Assembly (NCBI RefSeq): GCF_910594985.1
Contig: NZ_CAJVCE010000008.1
Coordinates: forward strand, 195,163-259,162
DNA from: Paenibacillus allorhizosphaerae
GTDB taxonomy: Bacteria > Bacillota > Bacilli > Paenibacillales > NBRC-103111
Direction: 5' to 3'
Length of the DNA stretch: 64,000 nucleotides
A program made the translations under genes and the position numbers. Within the stretch, counting starts at the first letter, position 1, and each line of letters begins with the position of its first letter. The notes below the pieces were generated by a model, which searched no databases, was not told the DNA's origin, and worked only from the letters and a program-made list of their open reading frames with translations. Shown piece by piece: positions 16,869 to 25,734 of this stretch.

Positions 16869-18722
16869 ATGGGTATCCTGTATCGGTTGGAGCGGAGGCC
16901 GGTCATTATCATGGCGTGCTTCATGCTGTTGTCCGTCCCGTTCACCCCGGTGGAGCTTTGGCTTGTCAAGACGCTGGTCGACCGCATTCAGGCATGGACT
17001 CCGCCGCTGCCGATAGGGCCGATTGTCGAAGGAGCCGTTAGGCTGGCGCTGCTTATGGCGATGAACAATATCGCCTTCGGGGTGCCGATTCCGATGGCGC
17101 AGACGCGGCTGATCGAGATCGGCACGCTGGAGGAGCAGCGGCTCGTCATGCGCAAGACGACACGGCTTCCGCTGAAGGACGTCGAAGCGCCAAGCATCAA
17201 AGACGTGCGTGAACGAGCGTTGCGTGTATCGCTTTACGGCATTTATAGCACTGGAGTACATCTTCTGCAGTCGAGCTTCATGCTTGTGGCATTAAGCCTG
17301 GTACTGCTTATGTACGGCCAGTGGATTCCGCTAATCGCCGTTTTCGCGTCCGCACTGCTGCTGACGTTCGTATCGGGCAAATCCGAAGATAAGCTGGAGA
17401 AGCTGTCGCGGAAGCAGGTGCCGAATCGCCGGCTGCTGCGGCATTACGCCGATCTGATGACGAAGCGGGACGCCGCCAAAGAGATTCGCTTGTTCGGACT
17501 CGGCCGCTTGTTGTCGGAGCGGTGGAGTGCTTTGTCCGCGCGGCAAGCGCACGAAACGGCGGAGGCGGTCCGCGCCGCCGAGCTGCGCAAGATCGGTCCG
17601 GAGCTGCTGTTCGCGCTGCTGGGCGGCTTGCTCCTTGCGCTGCTCATACTGCTGCCCGGAGCGAATGCATTGTCCGCAGGGGACTTCACCTTGCTGTTTA
17701 TGACGCTCACGATGCTGTTGTCGCAGTTAACCGGCTGGATCGGTCACGCAGTAACCATGCGGCGGCAGTATATGCGCTGGGAAGATTTTCGAGCCTATAT
17801 GACGCTCGAGGAAGATGCGAATCGCGAGCGGCTCCCGGAGCTTGCGGCCGCCTGTAAGGAAAGCGCCGCCGGTTCCCAAGCCGCGCCTGTACCGGCCCGT
17901 TTGTCGGCGCCTTACGGCAGCGGTACGATTTCCGAAAGCAATCTTTTACCTGAAGCGGAAGATGGCGACGCTATAGCCGGAAATTTCCACAGCTTGCGTC
18001 TGCAAGTGCGAGATCTGAGCTATCGCTATCCTGGCGTGGCTCACGACACGCTTCACGGACTTCATCTGACCATTCCCCCGGGCTGCCGGGCCGCCCTGGT
18101 CGGAGAGAACGGATCCGGGAAATCGACGCTCGTCAAACTGCTCACCGGATTGTATAAGCCGACGAACGGCGCGGTCGAATGGGGAGATGGCGATGGAATC
18201 CCGCTATCCACGGATATGGCTCAGGCGAAGCTTTCTGCGGTGTTTCAGGATTTTACCCGGCTGTACTTGACGTTAAGGGAAAACGTAGCGCTCGGCAACA
18301 TGACGCTGCGGGAGGAAGATGCGATTCTGCAACAAAGACTGCAGGCGTCGGGAAGCCGACTCCGGGATTTGGAAATGCAGCTCGGTGCCCCGTTCGGAGG
18401 CGTCGAGCCGTCGGGCGGCGAGTGGCAGAAGATCGTGACGGCGAGAACGCTGCTTCGCGATGCGGGGTTTGTTTTCTTCGACGAGCCGACGGCGGCCCTC
18501 GACCCTCAAGCGGAGAAAGACGCCTTTGAGATGTTCCTGCGGGTGACGGAAGGCCGTTCGGCGCTGCTCGTAACGCACCGGCTCGGGGCGGCCAAACTGG
18601 CGGACGTTATTTTTGTGTTAAAGCAGGGTCGTCTCGCGGAGCAGGGAACGCACCAGGAGCTGATGAACAGCGGCGGCGAATACAGCCGGATGTTCCAAAT
18701 GCAGGCATCATGGTATGTATAG
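16869..18722 (+). CDS. ABC half-exporter A of the ABC-ABC-kinase operon (start uncertain)
   Basis: A 617-residue fusion of membrane domain (residues 1-310) and ATPase. After an unusual Ala/Gly-rich linker (about 325-370) come Walker A GENGSGKST, a variant signature EPSGGEWQKIV, Walker B FVFFDEPTAALD and an H-loop LVTHRLG. The ATG at 16869 has no ribosome site. In the same frame upstream, 11 codons read TNYIRCFRDA, which look like genuine N-terminal coding sequence, but they begin after a TAG with only ATA and ACG available. The true start may be lost by a small indel or may be non-canonical. It pairs with the next gene; together they resemble heterodimeric peptide or drug exporters. Confidence 0.85.
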   Translation: MGILYRLERRPVIIMACFMLLSVPFTPVELWLVKTLVDRIQAWTPPLPIGPIVEGAVRLALLMAMNNIAFGVPIPMAQTRLIEIGTLEEQRLVMRKTTRLPLKDVEAPSIKDVRERALRVSLYGIYSTGVHLLQSSFMLVALSLVLLMYGQWIPLIAVFASALLLTFVSGKSEDKLEKLSRKQVPNRRLLRHYADLMTKRDAAKEIRLFGLGRLLSERWSALSARQAHETAEAVRAAELRKIGPELLFALLGGLLLALLILLPGANALSAGDFTLLFMTLTMLLSQLTGWIGHAVTMRRQYMRWEDFRAYMTLEEDANRERLPELAAACKESAAGSQAAPVPARLSAPYGSGTISESNLLPEAEDGDAIAGNFHSLRLQVRDLSYRYPGVAHDTLHGLHLTIPPGCRAALVGENGSGKSTLVKLLTGLYKPTNGAVEWGDGDGIPLSTDMAQAKLSAVFQDFTRLYLTLRENVALGNMTLREEDAILQQRLQASGSRLRDLEMQLGAPFGGVEPSGGEWQKIVTARTLLRDAGFVFFDEPTAALDPQAEKDAFEMFLRVTEGRSALLVTHRLGAAKLADVIFVLKQGRLAEQGTHQELMNSGGEYSRMFQMQASWYV

Positions 18723-18781
18723 ACGTGGATGAAGCGAGCGTTGCTTCTCGTGAGATTGTTATTCTTGGATCGAGGTGAAGG

Positions 18782-20677
18782 ATGGGCAATCATTCCTTAA
18801 TCAAATTAAAGCATGTCGCTCGGTTGATCTTCCGGGTATGGCTCACCATGCCGCTGCTGACAACCGGCTGGCTGGGCGTTCCGCTGCTGCTCGGGGCGCT
18901 CGTCGTCCCGGCTTACGGCGCTCAAAAGCAGTTGGTCGACTTATTCGTGAAAGGAACGGCGAACCGGGAATGGGCGGAGATGTTCGGCATGGCTTTCCCG
19001 GCGCTTGCCGTATTTACGGGTGTCGCCCTGCTGCGCGCAGCGCTTGCCGCATGGCAGAATATGCTGGATACGAAACTTCGTGACCGGGCGTCGATGCACA
19101 TCCAATCCGAGGTACACGAACGAGCGGTCAGCGTTCCATTGGCAAGAATGGATGACCCGGCGTACTACGACCGGCTGCAGCGGGCTGAGAGCGTGGCCGG
19201 GCAAGAGCTGCTCGGCGTGCTGCAAAATGCGATCGCCTGCGTGCGGATGCTGTGCGAGCTGGGCGGTCTTATGACCGTTGCCGCCGTTGCTCACCCGGCG
19301 GTAGGGGCAATATTGGCCGTCGTATTTACGGTATCGTTTGCCATACGGCTCGAATCCGATCTGGTAAAACGACGGCTCAACCGGGATTTGACAACGTCGG
19401 GACGTCAATCCGATTATTTGCGCGATACGGTCATGGAGCCGAGGACGGTAAGGGATATGCGGCTCTCCGGTTCGACCGGTTATTTGATCGGCAAATGGAG
19501 CGAAGTGATGGGGCACTCGCTATCGCTGAGGATGAATGCGAACCGCAGGGAAATTCGGCACGGCATGATCGTATCGACGGTGCAAATCGCAGGGCTGCTC
19601 GGTGCGATCTTGTGGATGACGCTGCAGTTGAAGTCCGGCGGCATTACGGCCGGTACGTTTGTGGTCGTGTTTCAAGCGATGCGTCAAGCTCACGGGATAT
19701 CGGGCCGGATGGCATGGCCCGTCGGCAAAATGTATATTCAAAGCGCTAAGATCCACGATTTGGTCGAATTTTTACAGGAAGCGCCGGAGCGAGCTGAAGC
19801 GGGTATGTCCGGTATGCCTGTTGGCGCTGTTGTGTCTTCTTCCGGCCGCAAGCGGCAACAGCCGAGAAACACCGGCCGCATCGAGCTTGAAGACGTTGCG
19901 TACGCCTATTACGGCACGAACGTACCGGTGCTTCGCGATATCCGGCTCACGCTCAGACCCGGCGAGACGGTGGCGCTGGTTGGCGAGAACGGAGCCGGGA
20001 AATCGACGCTCGTCAAAATATTGCTCGGCTTGTACCGGCCGTCGGCCGGGCGGATCACATGGGACGGCGTCGATTATAATGACCTCGACCCGGATCTGCT
20101 CCGCGGAAACATGTCGGCGGCATTCCAGGATTTCGTCCGGTACGAGACGACGATGCGCGACAATGTCGCCTTCGGCCGGCCGGAGGCAAGCCATACGGAC
20201 GATGCGATACGCCTCGCGCTGGTGAGAAGCGGCGCAGCCGGGATGGAGGCGGCCGCCGGCGGGCTCGATGCCCGGTTAGGGCTTGTCTCGGAAGGAGGCC
20301 GCGAGCTGAGCGGCGGACAATGGCAGCGGCTCGCGATTGCAAGGGCGGCGCTCCGCGATGCGCGGCTGCTCGTGCTGGATGAGCCGACGGCGGCGCTTGA
20401 CCCGCAGCACGAGACGGAGCTGTACCGGTCGTTCCGCACGCTCGCGCAGGGCAAAGCGGTGCTGTTCGTCTCGCACCGGCTCGGCTGGGCGCGCTTCGCC
20501 GACCGGATCGTCGTGCTGCAGGACGGCCGGATCGCCGAGGAAGGCACGCACGAGACGCTGCTGGCGGCGGACGGCGCGTACGCGGCCATGTTCCGCACGC
20601 AAGCCGAATGGTACCGCGGCTCGGAACAGGAAGGCGTGACGGGCGCAGGGCGTGCGGCGTTCAAATCACCGCAATGA
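18782..20677 (+). CDS. ABC half-exporter B of the ABC-ABC-kinase operon
   Basis: A 631-residue half transporter, partner of the preceding one. Membrane domain in residues 1-330; ATPase with Walker A GENGAGKST near residue 400, signature ELSGGQWQRLAIARAAL, Walker B LLVLDEPTAALD and VSHRLG. The canonical signature here and the altered one in the first protein fit a heterodimer with one degenerate site. The ATG follows GAGGTGAAGG, 59 bases after the first ABC gene. The kinase-like gene follows after 15 bases. No peptidase domain and no obvious precursor peptide gene are visible. The 3' third is noticeably richer in GC. Confidence 0.9.
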   Translation: MGNHSLIKLKHVARLIFRVWLTMPLLTTGWLGVPLLLGALVVPAYGAQKQLVDLFVKGTANREWAEMFGMAFPALAVFTGVALLRAALAAWQNMLDTKLRDRASMHIQSEVHERAVSVPLARMDDPAYYDRLQRAESVAGQELLGVLQNAIACVRMLCELGGLMTVAAVAHPAVGAILAVVFTVSFAIRLESDLVKRRLNRDLTTSGRQSDYLRDTVMEPRTVRDMRLSGSTGYLIGKWSEVMGHSLSLRMNANRREIRHGMIVSTVQIAGLLGAILWMTLQLKSGGITAGTFVVVFQAMRQAHGISGRMAWPVGKMYIQSAKIHDLVEFLQEAPERAEAGMSGMPVGAVVSSSGRKRQQPRNTGRIELEDVAYAYYGTNVPVLRDIRLTLRPGETVALVGENGAGKSTLVKILLGLYRPSAGRITWDGVDYNDLDPDLLRGNMSAAFQDFVRYETTMRDNVAFGRPEASHTDDAIRLALVRSGAAGMEAAAGGLDARLGLVSEGGRELSGGQWQRLAIARAALRDARLLVLDEPTAALDPQHETELYRSFRTLAQGKAVLFVSHRLGWARFADRIVVLQDGRIAEEGTHETLLAADGAYAAMFRTQAEWYRGSEQEGVTGAGRAAFKSPQ

Positions 20678-20692
20678 TGAAGGAGGTTGCCG

Positions 20693-21568
20693 ATGGAGAA
20701 ACCCGTAATTACGATGAAGTGGAATGATAATGTGTCTTTCCAATTGCGGCAATACCACGACTTTGAATGGCTTCGTCCGTTCGGAAACGTATTTTGCGTC
20801 TTCGACCAGCAAGATTCCGGCAACATCGGTTTCGGCGTTGAACGGAATGGGAGGAAAGCTTTTATAAAGTATGCGGGCGCGCAAACGGCGCATTATTCAG
20901 GTGAACCGGCCGACGCCGTCGTTCGGTTAAAGCAGGCTGTTCCTCTCTATGAGCGGTTGCGGCATGAACACCTCGTGCGGTTAACGGATCATTTCGCAAC
21001 GGAGCAAGGGTATGCCGCCGTCTTCGAATGGTTTGACGGAGAATGCTTGCACGCGCACTGGTCTTTTCCGCCTCCGGCCAAGCATACGCATCCGGACTCG
21101 CCTTTTTACCGATACAGGCAGCTGACGGTGGAGCGTCGTCTGGCTTCGCTGCAAGCCATATTCTCATTCCATGCGCATGTTGAATCGCAGGATATGGTCG
21201 CTGTAGATTTTTACGACGGCAGCATCTTATATGATTTTACAACGCACATCACGCGAATATGCGATATCGATTTCTACCAGCCTAAGCCGTTCGTCAACTC
21301 GATGGGCCAGCTGTGGGGCTCGTCGCGGTTTATGTCGCCGGAAGAATTCGGACTGGGCGCGGCGATCGATGCGAGGACGAATGTATTTACCATGGGGGCG
21401 ACCGCATTCGCCCTTGTCGGCGGAGAGCGTGACCGTTCCTTGGCCAAGTGGGAAGCAGGGAGCCAGCTGTACGAAGTGGCCGCTCGCGCCGTGCAGTCCA
21501 ATAAGAACGATCGGTATGCGACGGTTGCTGAATTTTGTTCGGCCTGGACGGATGCGGCAAAAGTATAA
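20693..21568 (+). CDS. Protein-kinase-like protein
   Basis: A 291-residue protein with a eukaryotic-like kinase fold. The ATP-anchoring lysine is probably in KAFIKYAG near residue 60. The catalytic loop reads VAVDFYDGSILYD instead of HRDLKPEN, and the metal-binding DFG is replaced by CDIDFY. The C-terminal lobe contains RFMSPEEFGLGAAIDARTNV, which corresponds to the APE and D-x-W-S region of Ser/Thr kinases, so the fold is convincing although the loop is divergent. AAGGAGG lies six bases before the ATG. It is the last gene of the two-ABC operon, so it may modify or sense the exported product; activity itself is not proven by sequence. Confidence 0.8.
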   Translation: MEKPVITMKWNDNVSFQLRQYHDFEWLRPFGNVFCVFDQQDSGNIGFGVERNGRKAFIKYAGAQTAHYSGEPADAVVRLKQAVPLYERLRHEHLVRLTDHFATEQGYAAVFEWFDGECLHAHWSFPPPAKHTHPDSPFYRYRQLTVERRLASLQAIFSFHAHVESQDMVAVDFYDGSILYDFTTHITRICDIDFYQPKPFVNSMGQLWGSSRFMSPEEFGLGAAIDARTNVFTMGATAFALVGGERDRSLAKWEAGSQLYEVAARAVQSNKNDRYATVAEFCSAWTDAAKV

Positions 21569-21754
21569 GCCGGGAATCCGCTGTATACGCTGCAACGATG
21601 CGGCAAAGTCGCTATATGGCAAATACGGTTTTCGGCAACAATATAACAGGATTCATTATGTTAAGATTTTTTCGTCTTAGTTTGATAAAGATTCAGTACC
21701 CCGGCACTCGCACGACGAGTTGCGACTAACCTTTGGAAGGAAGGGGACTTATAT

Positions 21755-22714
21755 TTGGACAATGTAATCATTCGATCGGAACGGCTTGACGATTACCATG
21801 CCATCGCCATGGTTAACGCCATAACGTTCGACTACAGTTTTGGCATGGGAGAAGTACCGTTAATTAATGTGCTCAGGAACCGAACGACATTCGATCCGGA
21901 TTTGTCATTGGTCGCCGAATACCGTGGAGAGGTGATCGGTCACGCACTTTTTACGCCTCAATCCGTGCGCGTGAAAGGCGATACTTTACAAGCGGTGATC
22001 CTGGCCCCCATTGCCGTACATCCGGACTTTCAAAAACTTGGCGTCGGTTCAATGCTGATGGAAGAAGGCCACCAACGAGCCATGCAGCGGGGATTTCATT
22101 TATCGATGCTGCTCGGGCATCCCTCCTATTACCCGCGGTTCGGCTATCGAACCCGTATGTTTGGAGAGTCGCATATCCGAATTCAAGTTGAAGATCTCCC
22201 TGCTTCCTCACTTTCCGTTACCGAGCGGAGAGTAGAAAGAGGCGATGTAGCTGCGCTATGCTCCATGTGGGAGCAAATGTATGGTGACGGCAGTCTGGCA
22301 TTCATGCCCGGAGATTCGATTATGGACTGGATCAGTTACGGGAGCGGCGTAAGAGCGTCTGCGGTTACAGTTGACGGGAAGCTCTCCGGATATATTCGAT
22401 ATGTTCTAAAAGACCCGCAAAAGATCATTGTATTTCTTGCTGATCGTCATGATACCGCTGTTGCAATATTAAATGAGATGAAGACCCGATTAATGCCGGA
22501 GAAGCAGGAGCTGCTGCTTCCCTTATACCCGTATTCGAGAGCCGTAAAAGAGCTGGTCACGATCCCATACGAATCTGAATTCCGTGCAGGCAAAGCCAGC
22601 ATGATAAAAATATTATCCGATCATCAAGCCATTGCAAGTTATTGTAATGAAGTAGAAGCCGGTTCGCTGGCACCCGGTTCCGTCATCTGGCCGGTGGAAT
22701 TCGAGGTGTTATAG
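21755..22714 (+). CDS. GNAT acetyltransferase with C-terminal extension
   Basis: A 319-residue protein. Residues 1-150 form a GNAT domain with LAPIAVHPDFQKLGVGSMLM as acetyl-CoA motif and HPSYYPRFGYRTR as motif B. The second half (about 165-319) is a further domain without motifs known to me. Length and layout match a common two-domain acetyltransferase type in Bacillales. Start TTG at 21755 behind GGAAGGAAGGGGA. Substrate unknown. Confidence 0.85.
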   Translation: MDNVIIRSERLDDYHAIAMVNAITFDYSFGMGEVPLINVLRNRTTFDPDLSLVAEYRGEVIGHALFTPQSVRVKGDTLQAVILAPIAVHPDFQKLGVGSMLMEEGHQRAMQRGFHLSMLLGHPSYYPRFGYRTRMFGESHIRIQVEDLPASSLSVTERRVERGDVAALCSMWEQMYGDGSLAFMPGDSIMDWISYGSGVRASAVTVDGKLSGYIRYVLKDPQKIIVFLADRHDTAVAILNEMKTRLMPEKQELLLPLYPYSRAVKELVTIPYESEFRAGKASMIKILSDHQAIASYCNEVEAGSLAPGSVIWPVEFEVL

Positions 22715-22764
22715 TAGACCCGCTGCGGGAGGAGAGCAGCTGCATGGACATTTAACTATCTTTA

Positions 22765-23120
22765 ATCCCATACGAAGATAAGGCGGTTCTGTAACAGAAG
22801 GGAACAATGCGGGATTTGCTCTGGTCATGCTCGACGTTCCGTCACAATATATGAAGCTCAGCTCAGCGGCAAGCACCAATGTAATCAGTGATTTCTTTAT
22901 CATGCGGAAGTACAGGCACAAAGGATTGGGCAGGGAGGCTGCTTTCCGGTTATTCGATCAATACCGGGGTACTTGGGAAATCCGGCAAACGTTATCCAAC
23001 CATGATGCTTACCAGTTCTGGAGGCGCCTGATTGAAAAATATAAAGGCGATGAACCGTTCCGGGATGAAATCGTTCGCAATGACCGTTGGAATGGACCCG
23101 TCCTCGTGTTCCAGTCTTAG
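22765..23120 (+). pseudogene. Broken GNAT acetyltransferase gene
   Basis: From 22827 the sequence encodes a good GNAT C-terminal half: FFIMRKYRHKGLGREAAFRL is the acetyl-CoA motif and SNHDAYQFWRRLIEKY is motif B. Reading back in frame gives SVTEGNNAGFALVMLDVP, still GNAT-like, then a stop. Just upstream a different frame reads PYEDKAVL, also family-like. So the gene is frameshifted near 22785 and its first third is missing. It lies 50 bases after an intact acetyltransferase gene but is not a copy of it. Confidence 0.72.
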
Positions 23121-23142
23121 TCGTCGCAAAGACAAAAAGGTA

Positions 23143-23171
23143 TTGACAGTTCATTTTCCGTTGGATAATAT
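23143..23171 (+). promoter_or_regulatory. Promoter of the P-loop kinase gene
   Basis: TTGACA (23143-23148) and TAATAT (23166-23171) with a 17-base spacer. The leader to the start codon at 23323 is about 145 bases long. Confidence 0.75.
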
Positions 23172-23205
23172 TTCCTTGTATTTATTTTACTATGAGAAGA
23201 GGATT

Positions 23206-23307
23206 ATGTATGTCACCAGGCTTCCGTATCGACAAGTTGAGGTAATACGCGCAATTGATCCGCCTGTAAAGGTTTATTTGCGTTGTCTTTCACCCGACCT
23301 ACAATGA
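23206..23307 (+). CDS. Possible 33-residue upstream ORF
   Basis: A short frame (ATG TAT GTC ACC..., beginning MYVTRLPYRQVEVIRA) sits in the leader between the TTGACA promoter and the P-loop kinase gene. GAGG lies three bases before its ATG, which is close. It ends 15 bases before the next start codon. It may be a leader peptide, or may not be translated. No family recognised. Confidence 0.22.
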   Translation: MYVTRLPYRQVEVIRAIDPPVKVYLRCLSPDLQ

Positions 23308-23322
23308 AACGGAGGCTTTGCC

Positions 23323-23976
23323 ATGTCCAACAAAAGACTTGTAATTATCGAAGGAATGCCGGGTTCCGGAAAAACGACCTATGCCACGATGATTTCACAT
23401 AAATTAACTTCCTGGGAAGTACCGCATCGGTGCATCTTGGAGCAAGAAAAACATCATCCTCTGATGATTCCCGAATACAAATTCACTAGCTTGGCAGATG
23501 ACGGCCAAGCGGACGTGTTCATACAACAGCTGCAAATCAGATTTGAAGCCTTCGTTCAAGACCGGCTCCAAAGCGGGCAAAATGTGACGATTATTGAAAG
23601 CGTGCTTTTTCAAGACGTCATCAATTGCGCACATCATATGGGGATGAACCGTGCGAAGCTTTTACAGTTTGCGTCGACATTACAGCGTATCGTAGCGCCG
23701 CTCCAGCCGGTACTGATTTATTTTTACCAAGTTCATGTGGAGGGCCAGTGGAGGTTCATATGCAGCGTTCGCGGTAACGTATGGGGTCCGGTTTCTTTGC
23801 ATACGGATGATGATTTTAGAGAGGCCGGCACGTTGTGGAGCGGAAGCCAGGCGTTTGTCAGGGCGATTGTCGATTCGTGGGACATTCCGAAACTGATCAT
23901 TGAGAACAAGGATTATGTATGGGATGAATATTCCAAACGCATTACCGACTTTATATTCGAGCATATTGTTCGTTAA
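23323..23976 (+). CDS. P-loop nucleotide/nucleoside-kinase-like protein
   Basis: A 217-residue P-loop NTPase. Walker A is EGMPGSGKTTYA at residues 10-21, as in thymidylate and adenylate kinase relatives. A Walker-B-like hydrophobic strand NVTIIESVLFQD follows near residue 87, and VLIYFYQ lies near the expected lid position. No lid motif specific to a named kinase is visible, so the substrate is unknown. CGGAGG precedes the ATG. It has its own TTGACA promoter and a terminator. Confidence 0.8.
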   Translation: MSNKRLVIIEGMPGSGKTTYATMISHKLTSWEVPHRCILEQEKHHPLMIPEYKFTSLADDGQADVFIQQLQIRFEAFVQDRLQSGQNVTIIESVLFQDVINCAHHMGMNRAKLLQFASTLQRIVAPLQPVLIYFYQVHVEGQWRFICSVRGNVWGPVSLHTDDDFREAGTLWSGSQAFVRAIVDSWDIPKLIIENKDYVWDEYSKRITDFIFEHIVR

Positions 23977-23991
23977 AAGCATAGCGATCGG

Positions 23992-24023
23992 CCACTCCGT
24001 GCATTCGGAGTGGTTTCTATTTT
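23992..24023 (+). terminator. Terminator after the P-loop kinase gene
   Basis: CCACTCCG and CGGAGTGG form a perfect 8-bp stem with a six-base loop, followed by TTTCTATTTT. Confidence 0.82.
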
Positions 24024-24110
24024 GCTGCACTAAAAAAACATTTCTCCCAATATACATAAAATGGTAAAGTTGTTGTATAGATTCGAAACCATTCGAATGG
24101 GGGACTGAAA

Positions 24111-25358
24111 TTGAACAAAACGGTGTTAAGCAACGGGTTAACGGTCATTACCGAGCATCAGGAAAAAGCGGTGTCCACGCTCATTTGTTACTGGGTTAAA
24201 GCCGGAGGGCACCATGAATTGAATTATCCGTTCGGCATTGCTCATTTCCTCGAACACATGAGGTTCAAGGGAACGGCGTCGCGCTCGAAAGAACGAATTA
24301 TGGAAGAAGTTTCGGAAATCGGCGGCCGTCTGAATGCATCGACCTCCCCGGAGTGGACGCGTTATTTCATATATACCCCATACGACGAATGGCAGCACGG
24401 TACGGAGTTTCTCACGGATCTCATCTTCGGCTCGATCTTTCCGGAGCAGGAAATCGCCATCGAGAAGTCGGTCGTGATCGAAGAGATCAAACGAGCCGAG
24501 GATAATCCGCAAATGTATGGCAGCAGGCTGCTGCTGCGGATGCTTCGCGGGATGCATCCCGAACGTGCCGGCAATCTTGGCACCGAGTCTTCCGTTACTT
24601 CCATAACACGGGACGATCTGATCCGTTTTAACCGCGAATATTATCAGCCTCATAATATCGTCCTCGTTGTCACGGGCCATATCGATCACGGGAAGCTTGT
24701 CGCATATTTGGAATCGATCGTTCCTCCGGCAGAAGGTTATAATGCGCCGCCGAAACTGGAGAAGCTGAAGCGAAGCAAGCTAGACGGTCGGACGGTATAT
24801 ATCGAACGCGACATTCGTCAGGCGCAGCTGCACTGGGGGATGTACGGGCCTGACAGGGAGTCGCCGGACCGGTATGCCGGGTACGTCGCGGTGCGGCTGC
24901 TCCAATCCCGATTGACCAAAGAAATTCGTACGGAACGGGGACTCGCCTATGCGGTAACGGCCGAGATGAACACCATGTTCAGCGAAGGAGCGATTACCGG
25001 GTATGCGGCGGCCGCCCTCGACAGGATCGATGAGGTCAAACGGATTATTGTCGCCGAATTCATCCGGTTAAAAACCGAGAGCGTACCCGAGGATGAGCTG
25101 TTTCGGGCGAAAAAGTCGATAACCGGCAGGCACCTCATAGCGGAGGACCAGCGGGAGTCGCTGAACGCGCGGCTGGCATCCGAGCATATATTCGGCGTGT
25201 CGTTTGACCCCGTTGAATTTGCGGATCGAGTTCTTGAAGTAGAGGCAGACGATGTGATGCGTTTCGCAGAAACGTATTTTCAGGACAACAGCATGCTGTT
25301 CGTTCAAGTAAGCAAGGATGCGGGAGAGAGCGAGTCGAACGCGGAGCAAACCGCTTAG
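24111..25358 (+). CDS. M16-family zinc metallopeptidase
   Basis: A 415-residue insulinase/processing-peptidase-type protein. The inverted zinc motif HFLEH (HxxEH) is at residues 45-49, and the distal glutamate is supplied by the EKSVVIEEIKRAEDNP helix, typical of M16. The second half carries the inactive-domain pattern ...LTKEIRTERGLAYAVTA. The start is TTG at 24111 behind GGGGGA. No signal peptide is seen, so it is probably cytoplasmic. Close relatives include YmxG/MlpA. Confidence 0.9.
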   Translation: MNKTVLSNGLTVITEHQEKAVSTLICYWVKAGGHHELNYPFGIAHFLEHMRFKGTASRSKERIMEEVSEIGGRLNASTSPEWTRYFIYTPYDEWQHGTEFLTDLIFGSIFPEQEIAIEKSVVIEEIKRAEDNPQMYGSRLLLRMLRGMHPERAGNLGTESSVTSITRDDLIRFNREYYQPHNIVLVVTGHIDHGKLVAYLESIVPPAEGYNAPPKLEKLKRSKLDGRTVYIERDIRQAQLHWGMYGPDRESPDRYAGYVAVRLLQSRLTKEIRTERGLAYAVTAEMNTMFSEGAITGYAAAALDRIDEVKRIIVAEFIRLKTESVPEDELFRAKKSITGRHLIAEDQRESLNARLASEHIFGVSFDPVEFADRVLEVEADDVMRFAETYFQDNSMLFVQVSKDAGESESNAEQTA

Positions 25359-25428
25359 GGAACTCCTTGCGTTGCGTGCAGCAAGAACGAGTAGTCCGTT
25401 TATAAAAAAAATTTACGTGAGGTTTATT

Positions 25429-25674
25429 ATGGTAAAGAAGTTAGCATTTTTACGTATTTTGGTCGGGATGGTATGCATATCGCTTGGAGTTTATGGATAT
25501 ATGTGGTGGAATCATCTTTTAAACGATAGCGGAGGACCGGATCAAGGGAGTGGAATAATGATGGTCGTACCACAATTCATTTCAATCATATTGGTCGTCA
25601 TCGGATTCGTCTTTTTCGGGCAAGGAATCATTAAAATATGTAAAAGAGGCGTAAAAGACCGATCAACCACCTGA
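25429..25674 (+). CDS. Small two-span membrane protein
   Basis: An 81-residue protein with two hydrophobic spans (FLRILVGMVCISLGVYGYM and FISIILVVIGFVFFGQGI) and a basic tail. GTGAGG precedes the ATG at 25429. The frame is open further upstream, but that stretch is the tail of the M16 gene read in another frame. Function unknown. Confidence 0.7.
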   Translation: MVKKLAFLRILVGMVCISLGVYGYMWWNHLLNDSGGPDQGSGIMMVVPQFISIILVVIGFVFFGQGIIKICKRGVKDRSTT

Positions 25675-25734
25675 ACAATCAATAAGCGCAGAGCTGCTGC
25701 CAACGACGATACTTCTTGCGAAGGGAGGATTTTC

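Noticed and set aside
16826..17041. A 71-codon frame starting at the GGAGGA site before the first ABC exporter
   Set aside because: It overlaps the exporter frame for most of its length and has no protein-like features; it is more useful as a hint of a start problem in the exporter gene.
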